This document shows positions 1 to 6,852 of a stretch of 13,011 nucleotides of DNA, piece by piece. Origin of the DNA: Candidatus Dependentiae bacterium (GTDB taxonomy: Bacteria; Babelota; Babeliae; Babelales; UASB340); assembly GCA_018897535.1 (NCBI GenBank), contig JAHIKO010000065.1, positions 1 through 13,011 on the forward strand, read 5' to 3'. The position numbers were made by a program, and so were the translations under genes. Position 1 is the first letter of the stretch. The number at the start of each line of letters is the position of its first letter. Below the pieces are notes generated by a model. It was not told the origin of the DNA, made no database searches, and saw only the letters and a program-made list of their open reading frames with translations.

Positions 1-1001
1 CGGACAGAAATTCTCATCATGTTTTTGTTGAACCTGATGGAGAAAATTTAGAAAAAATTTATCCTGCAGGAATTTCAACATCTTTACCATTAGATATTCA
101 GGAAAAATATGTTCGTTCAATTCAAGGCTTTGAGAATGCTATATTCACAGATCCGGGATATGCAATAGAATATGATTTTATTCAACCAAATAATTTAAAA
201 CACACTCTTGAAGTTAAAACAGTTGATGGTTTATATTTTGCCGGCCAAGTTAACGGAACAACAGGATATGAAGAAGCTGCAGGACAAGGTATTATTGCCG
301 GAATTAATGCTCACTTAAAAATAAATAATCAAGAACCATTTATATTAAACAGAAATGAAAGTTATATAGCCGTAATGATAGATGATATTATTACAATCGG
401 TGTAGATGAACCATATCGAATGTTTACATCAAGAGCCGAAAGAAGATTGTTGCTGCGTCAAGATAATGTATTTTTACGTTTAATGCCTTACGGCAAAAAA
501 CTTAATTTAATAGATAATAATTTATATAATAAATTTTTAATAGAAAAAAATATTATAGAAAAATCTATAGAACTTATTAAAAAACTGGGCACACATAGTG
601 AACTTTTTAAACTATTTCATTCAATAGATTGGACAGTCGATATACAAGATCAAGCAAAAATAATTTTACATGAAAATTTAAATGAAAATTTTAACAATTT
701 TATTAATCTTGATAAACTCACATCAAGAATTTTATTGTGTATTCATGCTGAAATTCGATATGCCGGCTATATTGAAAAAGAAAAAATTGAAGCAGAAAAA
801 TTAGTAAAATATCAGACATTAAAAATACCAAGCGAAATTAGCTATTCACAAATGCCCGGTTTATCTGTAGAATTACAGAATAAGTTGAAATTTTATAAGC
901 CGGAAACAATTGCGGCTGCTCAGATTATCCCGGGTATGACGCCAGCAGCAGTTTCTATTTTGATCTTTCAAACAAGAGTCTTGGAAAAACAAATTAAATA
1001 A
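1..1001 (+). CDS. mnmG: MnmG (GidA), tRNA uridine-34 carboxymethylaminomethyl-modifying FAD enzyme, 5'-truncated
   Basis: This is the C-terminal part of MnmG; the gene starts upstream of the window and the reading frame enters at base 3, leaving 332 residues of a family that usually has about 620. MnmG works with the GTPase MnmE in the cytoplasm to build the 5-carboxymethylaminomethyl group on the wobble uridine of certain tRNAs. Conserved blocks are visible in order: HHVFVEPDG, AGISTSLP, PGYAIEYD, LYFAGQVNGTTGYEEAAGQG (dinucleotide-binding end of the FAD domain), then EPYRMFTSRAE and LLLRQDN. The C-terminal helical domain that contacts MnmE and tRNA ends with YAGYIEKEKIEAEK, a IPSEISYSQMPGLS stretch and PGMTPAAVSIL. 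Two normally conserved places differ: the Tyr usual after SRAE is Arg, and the usual GQASRI stretch reads AAAQII. A methionine at 375 is internal and not the start. The next gene follows after 25 bp with no terminator, so they may share a transcript. Confidence 0.97.
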   Translation, partial: DRNSHHVFVEPDGENLEKIYPAGISTSLPLDIQEKYVRSIQGFENAIFTDPGYAIEYDFIQPNNLKHTLEVKTVDGLYFAGQVNGTTGYEEAAGQGIIAGINAHLKINNQEPFILNRNESYIAVMIDDIITIGVDEPYRMFTSRAERRLLLRQDNVFLRLMPYGKKLNLIDNNLYNKFLIEKNIIEKSIELIKKLGTHSELFKLFHSIDWTVDIQDQAKIILHENLNENFNNFINLDKLTSRILLCIHAEIRYAGYIEKEKIEAEKLVKYQTLKIPSEISYSQMPGLSVELQNKLKFYKPETIAAAQIIPGMTPAAVSILIFQTRVLEKQIK

Positions 1002-1026
1002 ATTTTTTATTTTATAAAGGGTTAAT

Positions 1027-1485
1027 ATGTTCAAAAGAATTTTTTTTATTTTTATATTTTTTGCATTATCTCACAACTTAAATTTAAATAGCATGATGGT
1101 TATTGATCAATCTAAACCAAACGAACCGAATAATACAATATCTCAAATTGATCAAATTTATTCCCAAATCATGATGGAATTCTTCAGATGGAACATGTCT
1201 TTTTGCGATGAAGATGAAGAATCATTTAGAAAAACAATTTCAGAAATTATCAAAAAATACCCAGATGCAACACAAGAAGAAGTAGTAAAAATGTTTATAA
1301 CAGAATATCTTGTTGATCAAATTTATTCCCAAATCATGATGGAATTCTTCAGATGGAACATGTCTTTTTGCGATGGAGATGAAGAATCATTTAGAAAAAC
1401 AATTTCAGAAATTATCAAAGAATACCCAGATGCAACACAAGAAGAAGTAGTAAAAATGTCTATAACAGAATATCTTGGTTATTAA
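1027..1485 (+). CDS. Small exported protein of two near-identical 55-residue repeats, function unknown
   Basis: I do not recognise this 152-residue protein. The first about 22 residues (MFKRIFFIFIFFALSHNLNL) look like a signal peptide: a short basic start and a Phe/Ile-rich hydrophobic core, with likely cleavage near the NS before residue 23. A short linker is followed by two copies of one unit, residues 42-96 and 97-151, each beginning DQIYSQIMMEFFRWNMSFCD and ending EEVVKMxITEYL. Each unit carries one cysteine, an acidic patch, and a helix-prone second half that contains YPDATQEEVV. The units differ at only four residues. An AAGG ribosome binding site lies 6 bp before the ATG. The gene sits between mnmG and a permease gene without clear terminators on either side. 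The export signal and fast-evolving duplication suggest a surface or host-facing role, but that is inference only. Confidence 0.85.
   Translation: MFKRIFFIFIFFALSHNLNLNSMMVIDQSKPNEPNNTISQIDQIYSQIMMEFFRWNMSFCDEDEESFRKTISEIIKKYPDATQEEVVKMFITEYLVDQIYSQIMMEFFRWNMSFCDGDEESFRKTISEIIKEYPDATQEEVVKMSITEYLGY
1150..1479 (+). repeat. In-frame tandem duplication, two 165-bp units
   Basis: Bases 1150-1314 and 1315-1479 are two head-to-tail copies of the same 165-bp (55-codon) unit. Reading them side by side I find only four base differences: GAA/GGA, AAA/GAA, TTT/TCT and GTT/GGT, in codons 21, 36, 49 and 55 of the unit. All four change the amino acid. No silent difference is present, which points to a recent duplication. 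Confidence 0.95.
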
Positions 1486-1527
1486 TATAAGAAATTTTAA
1501 TATTTATATTTAATATTTAGGTATTTA

Positions 1528-2805
1528 ATGATAAAAGAAAATAAAATAAGTTTAATAACTGCGATATTAATAAATATAAACATAATGATAGGTGCAGGAG
1601 TTTTTATGAACCCTGCGCCTTTAACTAATTTTTTGGGAACATTTGGTTTTTTATCATATTTAATAAGTGCACTTTTATTGTTACCAATAGTTTTAACAAT
1701 AGCAAAATTAGCTGAAAAAAAAGCTGTAGCCGGAGGTCTTTATATTTACAATAAAGAAACGCTTGGCAACTCATTAGGCTTTTTAAGCGGCTGGAGTTAT
1801 TTTTTAGGTAAAGCAACTGCTGCAGGTCTTTTGGTAAATACATTTGTAACATTTTTTCATAACAAAATTTCGATATTACAAAATTTTTCCATCTTAAATT
1901 TAGACGCAATTTTGATTTTTACTTTAATGCTTTTAAATATTTTGGGTTTAAACTTGGGCGGTAAAATACAATATCTTTTTGCTAGCGCAAAATTTATACC
2001 TCTCTTTTTTGTGATATTTACAAGTTTTTCAATTTTTAATCCGAATTTTTTTATATTAACCCAAACTGATTTTAAAAATTTATTTTTTGCAATTCCAGTT
2101 GCAATATACGCTTTAATAAGTTTTGAAATAGTTTGTTCAATCGGGCATATGGTAAAAAACCCGGAAAAAAATATTAAGCGAGCAATTTTATATTCTTTTT
2201 TTATAGTTGTTACAATAACAACACTGGTACAATTTGCACTTTACTTTGCATTGGGCACAGAATTAACGACTGTGGTTATTCCGGTATTTTTACTCTGTTC
2301 AAAAATATTTAGTATAAATTCTATCATACCTTCAATAATAAATTCTTTAGTCTTTGCATCAATTCTTGGTGGAGCATTCAGCCTTATTTCAAGTAATTGT
2401 TGGAATTTATATGCGCTTTCAAATGATAATAATTTTCCATTTAAAAAATTAATAACAAAAATTAATAAAAATAATGTTCCATATGTAAGTATGTTTATTC
2501 AGGGAATATTAGCTTCAATATTGCTGGCAATAAGCCAAAATCAGGTAAATCTTCAATATATGGTTGTATTCGGTGTAACCATAGCATATTTATTAAGCAG
2601 TATTTCTTTATTTAAAATATTAAAAGAAAATAGTTTTATTAATAAAATAATACCAATACTTGCAATGTTAAGTAGCTCTTATTTAATATTTATATGTATA
2701 AGCAATATATCAAGAGTTGGAATATCCATACCATTTTTAACAATTTTTTTAATTGGAATATCTTTGGCAGTTTTTAAAAAATTATATCATTCTACCAAAA
2801 TTTGA
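1528..2805 (+). CDS. APC-superfamily amino-acid permease
   Basis: This 425-residue protein is an inner-membrane transporter of the amino acid-polyamine-organocation superfamily. It most likely takes up an amino acid or exchanges one for a related compound; the substrate cannot be read from sequence. The hallmark of broken helix 1 is seen at residues 20-26 (MIGAGVF), the place where the substrate amino and carboxyl groups bind in this fold. Helix 2-3 features follow: an AGGLYIY stretch near residue 68 and LGFLSGWSYFLGK near 83-95. The rest is a succession of hydrophobic segments that fits about 12 membrane helices. The length is normal for prokaryotic members. The ribosome binding site is weak (TAGG about 6 bp before the ATG). 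The 3' end overlaps the end of the convergent PASTA gene by 19 bp, so no terminator separates them. In a reduced, possibly host-dependent bacterium such a permease would supply amino acids (inference). Confidence 0.93.
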   Translation: MIKENKISLITAILININIMIGAGVFMNPAPLTNFLGTFGFLSYLISALLLLPIVLTIAKLAEKKAVAGGLYIYNKETLGNSLGFLSGWSYFLGKATAAGLLVNTFVTFFHNKISILQNFSILNLDAILIFTLMLLNILGLNLGGKIQYLFASAKFIPLFFVIFTSFSIFNPNFFILTQTDFKNLFFAIPVAIYALISFEIVCSIGHMVKNPEKNIKRAILYSFFIVVTITTLVQFALYFALGTELTTVVIPVFLLCSKIFSINSIIPSIINSLVFASILGGAFSLISSNCWNLYALSNDNNFPFKKLITKINKNNVPYVSMFIQGILASILLAISQNQVNLQYMVVFGVTIAYLLSSISLFKILKENSFINKIIPILAMLSSSYLIFICISNISRVGISIPFLTIFLIGISLAVFKKLYHSTKI

Positions 2806-3497
2806 AGATATAATTTTTTACTAAGATCAACTATGGATCCAGCTATTGGCTTTTGATCAAAAACAACTATTTCATCTTCAGCTTTATATGAATAATCTGT
2901 GTTTTTATAAAATAATTCTAAACTTACATTACTATCCTCGATAGCTTCTCTTAATTTACTCAAGCTGCAACCTTTGAAATTTGGTACTATAAAAAAATTG
3001 TTGCTACCTTTAGATAAATATAAAATCAATTTTTTGTTGTCTAAAGAATCTCCGGGTAATGGATACTGTGCAATAAGATTTTTTGATGGTAAATAGCTTT
3101 CAAGCCAATGTATTTCAGTTTTTAAATTTTGATTTGAAATTATTTTATTTATCTTTGAATAACTTACATTAAAAAAATTTGGCGTTATTTGGGTAGTAGG
3201 TTTTTTAGAAACGGTTACAAAAACAGACTGCCCGTTTTTAATCTTAAAATCTTTTGCAGGATTCTGGCTTAATATTGTACCTTGAGGTAAATCCAAAACA
3301 TCAATTTCTTTTAATAACGTTAATTTTAATGAATTTTGAGATAAAATACGTAAAGACTCTTGAATAGTTTTACCGGTAATATTTGGAACTAAAACATCTT
3401 TTTTACCAAAAAATCCAGATAAAATAAAATACCCAAGTAAAAAACCTAAAAATGGAATAAGCCAAGCTAAATTTGTAATATTTGTTTTAATATTCAT
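2787..3497 (-). CDS. Membrane-anchored protein with three PASTA domains, no kinase domain
   Basis: The 236-residue protein has one N-terminal membrane helix (residues about 9-29, LAWLIPFLGFLLGYFILSGF) and then three PASTA-like units: residues about 34-98 (starts VLVPNITGKTIQES), about 102-165 (ITPNFFNVSYSKI) and about 168-236 (FIVPNFKGCSLSKLREAI). Each has the typical PN-hxG/N-hxx start, a central helix, and a second half with QxPxxG or a variant (SQNPAKDFKIKNG, AQYPLPGDSLDN, DQKPIAGSIVD). PASTA domains are known from penicillin-binding proteins and Ser/Thr kinases, where they sense peptidoglycan or muropeptides. Here there is neither a kinase nor a transpeptidase domain, so a wall-binding or scaffold role outside the membrane is only an inference. 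The start has no clear Shine-Dalgarno sequence. It lies about 30 bp downstream of rnpB and may be transcribed through from it. Its 3' end overlaps the permease gene by 19 bp. Confidence 0.88.
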   Translation of the reverse strand: MNIKTNITNLAWLIPFLGFLLGYFILSGFFGKKDVLVPNITGKTIQESLRILSQNSLKLTLLKEIDVLDLPQGTILSQNPAKDFKIKNGQSVFVTVSKKPTTQITPNFFNVSYSKINKIISNQNLKTEIHWLESYLPSKNLIAQYPLPGDSLDNKKLILYLSKGSNNFFIVPNFKGCSLSKLREAIEDSNVSLELFYKNTDYSYKAEDEIVVFDQKPIAGSIVDLSKKLYLQILVE

Positions 3498-3527
3498 GAT
3501 TATTAAAAATCGATTTTAAATAAAAAA

Positions 3528-3880
3528 TTCTTTTGGGTTCACTTGTAAGCCGGATTTTGTATCTTTAGTAAACTAAAGCGATAACCATCTATCTAAGCGA
3601 CATACCCGCAAGTGTTAAAGAACAAGAGACATATAACTTGCTTACTTTGTCTTGCTCCGGATGGGGTTTACCTGATAAATAAATTACTTTATCCATCCGT
3701 GTGCTCTTACCACACATTTTCACCCTTACCTAAATAAATAGGCGGTTTTCTTTTCTGTGGCACTTTCCATGGGCTTGCGCCCCCCTTACTTGAAACCTTG
3801 TAAGGCATCCATCTTGTTAGGAGTCCGGACTTTCCTCTCCTGATATTATCAAGAGCGATTACCCCGCGAACCCAAAAGAA
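3528..3880 (-). ncRNA. rnpB: RNase P RNA (M1 RNA), bacterial type A-like
   Basis: The minus strand holds the catalytic RNA of RNase P, which trims the 5' leader from pre-tRNAs. Recognisable conserved pieces in 5' to 3' order are GAGGAAAGTCCGGACTCC, GGGGGGCGCAAGCCCATGGA with AGTGCCACAGAAA after it, ACCGCC, GGTAAGGGTGAAA, GTGTGGTAAGAGCACAC, CAGGTAAACCCCATCCGGAG, TAGATAGATGG and finally AAATCCGGCTTAC. The ends pair as helix P1: bases 3866-3880 and 3528-3542 can form 15 consecutive pairs including one G-U, longer than the usual P1, so the mature ends may lie anywhere inside this arm. A T-run (TTTTTTATTT) follows the 3' arm and could help termination. The 5' end lies inside the 3' end of the upstream membrane-protein gene, so its promoter must sit within that gene or the two are co-transcribed. 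Confidence 0.97.
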
Positions 3881-4289
3881 TTAAACATCCTATTAACATA
3901 CTATTAAAAATATTTAAAAACGTCGAATGGAAACCCATATATTTATTGAAAAATAAAATGTCCAAAAATATAATTTTGGCTAAAAAAACAATGCCTATAA
4001 ACGGTATAAATACAAAAAAAGAGCTGAAATTTAGCATTTTTATCAATTTTTGATTAAAAAACAATATTGGTAAAACATAAAAAATAGAAACTCCGACAAT
4101 ACCATAGACCATATAATCTTGAATAAAAAATAAGCAAATTGCCAAAATTTTTATCGAAATATTTACTTTTTTATTTAAAAAAATCACGCTAAAAAAATAA
4201 ACCAATAAACTCGATATCAAACATTTTTTTAATAAAACAAAACATAATAAATCAAAAACAAAAAAAATAATAAAATTTAGTATTATCAT
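3849..4289 (-). CDS. Small multi-pass membrane protein of unknown function
   Basis: This 146-residue frame is almost wholly hydrophobic, with about five or six predicted membrane segments (near residues 2-20, 24-40, 47-62, 64-82, 89-112 and 125-140) and few charged residues in short loops such as NKKVN and NQKLIK. An open frame of this length is unlikely by chance in such an AT-rich sequence, where stop codons are frequent, so I take it as real, although T-rich DNA does favour Phe/Ile/Leu codons. Size and topology resemble the cell-shape protein MreD, and the segment FFIQDYMVYGIVGVSIFY is faintly similar to the D-x-G helix of that family, but I would not name it on that. There is no clear ribosome binding site. 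A TATAAT box lies 18 bp upstream of the ATG. The last ten codons and stop lie within the 5' arm of rnpB, on the same strand. Confidence 0.6.
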   Translation of the reverse strand: MIILNFIIFFVFDLLCFVLLKKCLISSLLVYFFSVIFLNKKVNISIKILAICLFFIQDYMVYGIVGVSIFYVLPILFFNQKLIKMLNFSSFFVFIPFIGIVFLAKIIFLDILFFNKYMGFHSTFLNIFNSMLIGCLILLGSRGNRS

Positions 4290-4306
4290 AAATTGATTGT
4301 AAAAGA

Positions 4307-4312
4307 ATTATA
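4307..4312 (-). promoter_or_regulatory. Possible -10 box for the small membrane protein (and rnpB)
   Basis: The minus strand reads a perfect TATAAT here, 18-23 bp before the ATG of the small membrane protein and just after the terminator hairpin of the histone-like gene. No good -35 box is found at 16-18 bp: the candidate CTTATT falls inside the terminator arm. It could drive both the membrane gene and rnpB. Confidence 0.35.
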
Positions 4313-4321
4313 GAAAACATA

Positions 4322-4363
4322 AAGAAAAAAATAAGCACCCGACTTTTCAATCAGATGCTTATT
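4322..4363 (-). terminator. Intrinsic terminator of the histone-like gene
   Basis: Bases 4330-4344 and 4349-4363 form a 15-bp stem (AATAAGCACCCGACT against AATCAGATGCTTATT, with three G-U pairs in the RNA) closed by a 4-base loop. On the minus strand the stem is followed by TTTTTTCTTT, the usual U-tract. It starts 18 bp after the stop codon of the lysine-rich gene. The plus strand can also fold but nothing needs ending there. Confidence 0.85.
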
Positions 4364-4381
4364 TTTTATAACCTGTTTTTA

Positions 4382-4630
4382 TTACTTTTTTGCAGCAGGT
4401 CTTAGAGCCATTCTTTGTTTGCCTTTTTTAGGTTGCTTTGCGACTTTTTTCTTTGCAACCTTTTTCTTAGCTACTTTTTTTTTTGCTACTTTTTTCTTAG
4501 CTATTTTTTTTTTTGCAGCCTTCTTTGCGACTTTTTTCTTTGCTACTTTTTTCTTTGCTACTTTCTTTGCTACTTTTTTCTTAGCAACTTTTTTAGCAAC
4601 TTTCTTTGCTACTTTTTTCTTTACAGCCAT
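4382..4630 (-). CDS. Lysine-rich histone H1-like DNA-binding protein
   Basis: The 82-residue product is half lysine (41 of 82), built from about a dozen KKVA and KKKVA units between residues 3 and 65, with a less regular tail, QPKKGKQRMALRPAAKK. Such KxAK-type repeats are known from bacterial histone H1-like proteins (for example chlamydial Hc2 and the C-terminal tails of some HU proteins), which bind DNA non-specifically and compact the nucleoid. A DNA-binding role here is inferred from composition alone; there is no folded domain. The start chosen is the ATG at 4630: a perfect AAGGAG lies 5 bp upstream of it, while the longer frame from 4654 would translate that site (MEHKKGEK...). The gene stands alone, with its own promoter and terminator. 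The repeats use AAA/AAG lysine codons, giving long A-runs prone to slippage, so the repeat number may vary between strains. Confidence 0.9.
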   Translation of the reverse strand: MAVKKKVAKKVAKKVAKKKVAKKVAKKKVAKKKVAKKAAKKKIAKKKVAKKKVAKKKVAKKKVAKQPKKGKQRMALRPAAKK

Positions 4631-4635
4631 TTTTT

Positions 4636-4641
4636 CTCCTT
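4636..4641 (-). promoter_or_regulatory. Ribosome binding site that fixes the histone-like start
   Basis: The minus strand reads AAGGAG followed by five A residues and the ATG at 4630. Because this site lies inside the longer possible reading frame from 4654, it decides for the shorter 82-residue protein. Confidence 0.85.
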
Positions 4642-4726
4642 TTTTATGCTCCAAATTGGAACAAATTTAATTGGCCTTAACAATACACTAACACTTCACT
4701 CAACTTTAAATTACTACTACAATTTT

Positions 4727-4757
4727 ATTATAGACAAAAATATACATACTTTGTCAA
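4727..4757 (-). promoter_or_regulatory. Sigma-70-type promoter of the histone-like gene
   Basis: The minus strand has a perfect -35 TTGACA (4752-4757) and a perfect -10 TATAAT (4727-4732). The spacer is 19 bp, two more than ideal. The start of transcription would be near 4720, giving a leader of about 90 bases before the start codon. Confidence 0.65.
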
Positions 4758-4848
4758 ATAAAATAATATTTTTTTTAAAAAAAATATTTATTATCTAAAA
4801 ACCATCACAAATGTTACAATAAATTTACCAAAAAATAAGGGTAACAAA

Positions 4849-6837
4849 ATGTACATATTGGTAAGACTTTTAAAGGGTTTTCCAAAACCTCTTTTTTATA
4901 AAATTCCACAAAACTTTTCCCAAAATGATCTTGAAGGAAAAGTTGTAAATGTTCCAATAAAAAATTACGACGTACCTGCGCTTGTACTTAAAACATATGA
5001 TGAAAAACCGAAAAAAATAACTTTTAAAATCAAAGAAATAAATGAATTACAAAAATTTCCGGACGATTTATTATTTCATGAATTTATAAAAAAAATTTCA
5101 AAATTTTATTTTGTAAATCCATTATATTTTTATCAAAGAATAAGAGGTTTTATTCTTAAAAACGAATTTGAAAAACAAGAATTATTTACTAAAAATAATC
5201 AAGAACTTACAAATGAAATAAATTTAACAAAAGAACAAACTCAAATAATAAATAATTTAAAAGATTGTATTGATAAAAATAAATATAAGCCTGTATTGTT
5301 ACATGGCGTAACCGGATCGGGAAAAACAGAAATTTATAAAAATTTAATTTTAGAATCTATAAAAAAAAATAAGTCTGTTATTTTATTGTTACCGGAAGTA
5401 ACTTTAGCTCTACAATTTCAAGATATTTTAAAAAAACAATTACCAAATTTTGTAAATATAATAGGATTTCATTCAGCTTCAAACAATTCAGACAAAAAAA
5501 TTTTATGGCAGATGCTTTTAGATAAAAAACCAATTTTAATCATAGGTGTACATTTGCCAATTTTACTTCCAATAAGTAATTTAGGCTTAATTATAGTAGA
5601 CGAAGAACATGAAACCGGCTTTCAAGAAAAAAAATATCCTAAAATAAACAGTAAAGAATTAGCTTTATGGAGAGCACAATTTTATAAAATTCCAATAATA
5701 CTCGGCTCAGCCACACCCAGCCTAAATTCACTTTATAATGTAAAAAATAAAAATTGGGACCTGCAAAAATTAACACACAGATTTTCCGGAGCTTTTCCAA
5801 AAATAGAATTAGTTTTCTTAAAAAATAAAGAAAATAAAAACAAAAAATCTTTTTGGATTTCAAAACAACTTGAAGATGCTATTTCAGACAGGCTTACAAA
5901 AAAAGAACAAATAATAATTTATATAAACAGACGGGGTTTTAGCTTTTTTATACAATGCAAAAATTGCGGTCATATTTTTGAATGCCCAAACTGCTCGGTA
6001 AGCTTAACTTTACACAAGAACAATAATTTAAATAATGAAAAATTAGTTTGTCACTATTGCGATTATACAAAAGACTTACCAAAATTTTGTCCTGAGTGTA
6101 ACCCAACAAAAGATAGCTATTTAAGAAAAGGAATAGGAACACAACAAGCTGTTCAAATATTAAGCGAGCTTTTCCCAAAAGCAATAATAGAACGCGCAGA
6201 TTTGGATACGACCAGTAAGAAAAAAAAATGGGGAACCACTGTAGCAAGATTTGAACGTGGCGAAATAGATATTTTGGTGGGCACCCAAGTGGTAACTAAA
6301 GGCTATCACTTTCCAAATGTAACACTTGTTGGAATTATTTGGGCCGACTTAAATTTACACTTTCCTATTTTTAATGCGGCAGAAACAACCTTACAAAAGC
6401 TTATTCAAGTTGCAGGACGAGCCGGTAGATCAAAAGAAAATAGTAAAGTTATAGTTCAAGCTATAAATGAACACGATATTTTTAATTATCTTAACGAAAA
6501 AGATTATTTAAATTTTGTAAAAGAAGAACTTGCATTCAGACAATTAATTCAGTATCCCCCATACACAAGACTTATACAAATAGAAATCAAAAATTCAAGT
6601 ACCGAGCAATTAGAACTTGATACAAATAATTTATTTAAAAAATTAAATTTAGAAATAAAAAAAATAAATCCAAATATTACACTTCTTGGTCCCGCAAAAC
6701 CAATTGTTTATAAAATACAAAAAGTTGAATGCCGCCATATTTTTGTAAAAACTTGCAGTTTTAACGGCTTTTATGAAATCATGAAAAATATAAATTTAAA
6801 AGAGTTTAAAAGTAATATTTTTGTAACACCAACATAA
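4849..6837 (+). CDS. priA: PriA, primosomal replication-restart helicase
   Basis: PriA is the superfamily 2 DNA helicase (primosomal protein N') that recognises stalled forks and reloads the replicative helicase. The 662-residue product begins with a shortened version of the 3'-end-binding domain (residues 1 to about 105; E. coli PriA has 732 residues in all). Helicase motifs follow: Walker A GVTGSGKTE at 153, Walker B DEEHE at 251, and GSATPS as motif III near 287. The zinc-binding region has its full set of eight cysteines as four CxxC pairs: C370/C373, C379/C382, C401/C404 and C414/C417. The second helicase lobe shows GIGTQQAVQILSELFP, RADLDT, DILVGTQVVTKGYHFP (motif V) and QVAGRAGR (motif VI). 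AAGGG lies 7 bp before the ATG. The gene for an exported protein follows after 15 bp and is probably on the same transcript. All key residues I can judge are intact. Confidence 0.97.
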   Translation: MYILVRLLKGFPKPLFYKIPQNFSQNDLEGKVVNVPIKNYDVPALVLKTYDEKPKKITFKIKEINELQKFPDDLLFHEFIKKISKFYFVNPLYFYQRIRGFILKNEFEKQELFTKNNQELTNEINLTKEQTQIINNLKDCIDKNKYKPVLLHGVTGSGKTEIYKNLILESIKKNKSVILLLPEVTLALQFQDILKKQLPNFVNIIGFHSASNNSDKKILWQMLLDKKPILIIGVHLPILLPISNLGLIIVDEEHETGFQEKKYPKINSKELALWRAQFYKIPIILGSATPSLNSLYNVKNKNWDLQKLTHRFSGAFPKIELVFLKNKENKNKKSFWISKQLEDAISDRLTKKEQIIIYINRRGFSFFIQCKNCGHIFECPNCSVSLTLHKNNNLNNEKLVCHYCDYTKDLPKFCPECNPTKDSYLRKGIGTQQAVQILSELFPKAIIERADLDTTSKKKKWGTTVARFERGEIDILVGTQVVTKGYHFPNVTLVGIIWADLNLHFPIFNAAETTLQKLIQVAGRAGRSKENSKVIVQAINEHDIFNYLNEKDYLNFVKEELAFRQLIQYPPYTRLIQIEIKNSSTEQLELDTNNLFKKLNLEIKKINPNITLLGPAKPIVYKIQKVECRHIFVKTCSFNGFYEIMKNINLKEFKSNIFVTPT

Positions 6838-6852
6838 ATAAAGGAGAAATTT

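Noticed and set aside
1625..1909. Minus-strand open frame opposite the permease gene
   Set aside because: It lies fully inside a well-supported gene, shows no motif, and has no ribosome binding site. The same applies to antisense frames within priA, groEL, the exported-protein gene at 6853 and the aldolase.
3505..3525. Palindrome AAAATCGATTTT between rnpB and the PASTA gene as a terminator
   Set aside because: It is a loopless AT-rich palindrome that would not form a stable RNA hairpin; the U-run after the rnpB 3' arm is the better candidate.
3849..4289. Naming the small membrane protein MreD
   Set aside because: Only length, hydrophobic topology and one faintly similar helix support it, and no mreB or mreC is next to it in this window.
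4382..4630. CRISPR or tandem DNA repeat array
   Set aside because: The periodic sequence is 12-15 bp coding repeats without spacers, explained by the KKVA protein repeats.
4631..4654. Longer start of the histone-like protein (MEHKKGEK extension)
   Set aside because: The AAGGAG ribosome binding site lies inside these codons and is correctly spaced for the downstream ATG at 4630.
4415..4798. Two open frames on the plus strand made mostly of Phe, Leu, Cys, Ala and Thr
   Set aside because: They are antisense shadows of the lysine-repeat gene: AAA-rich codons read backwards give TTT and TTC. The minus-strand gene has a ribosome binding site, promoter and terminator.
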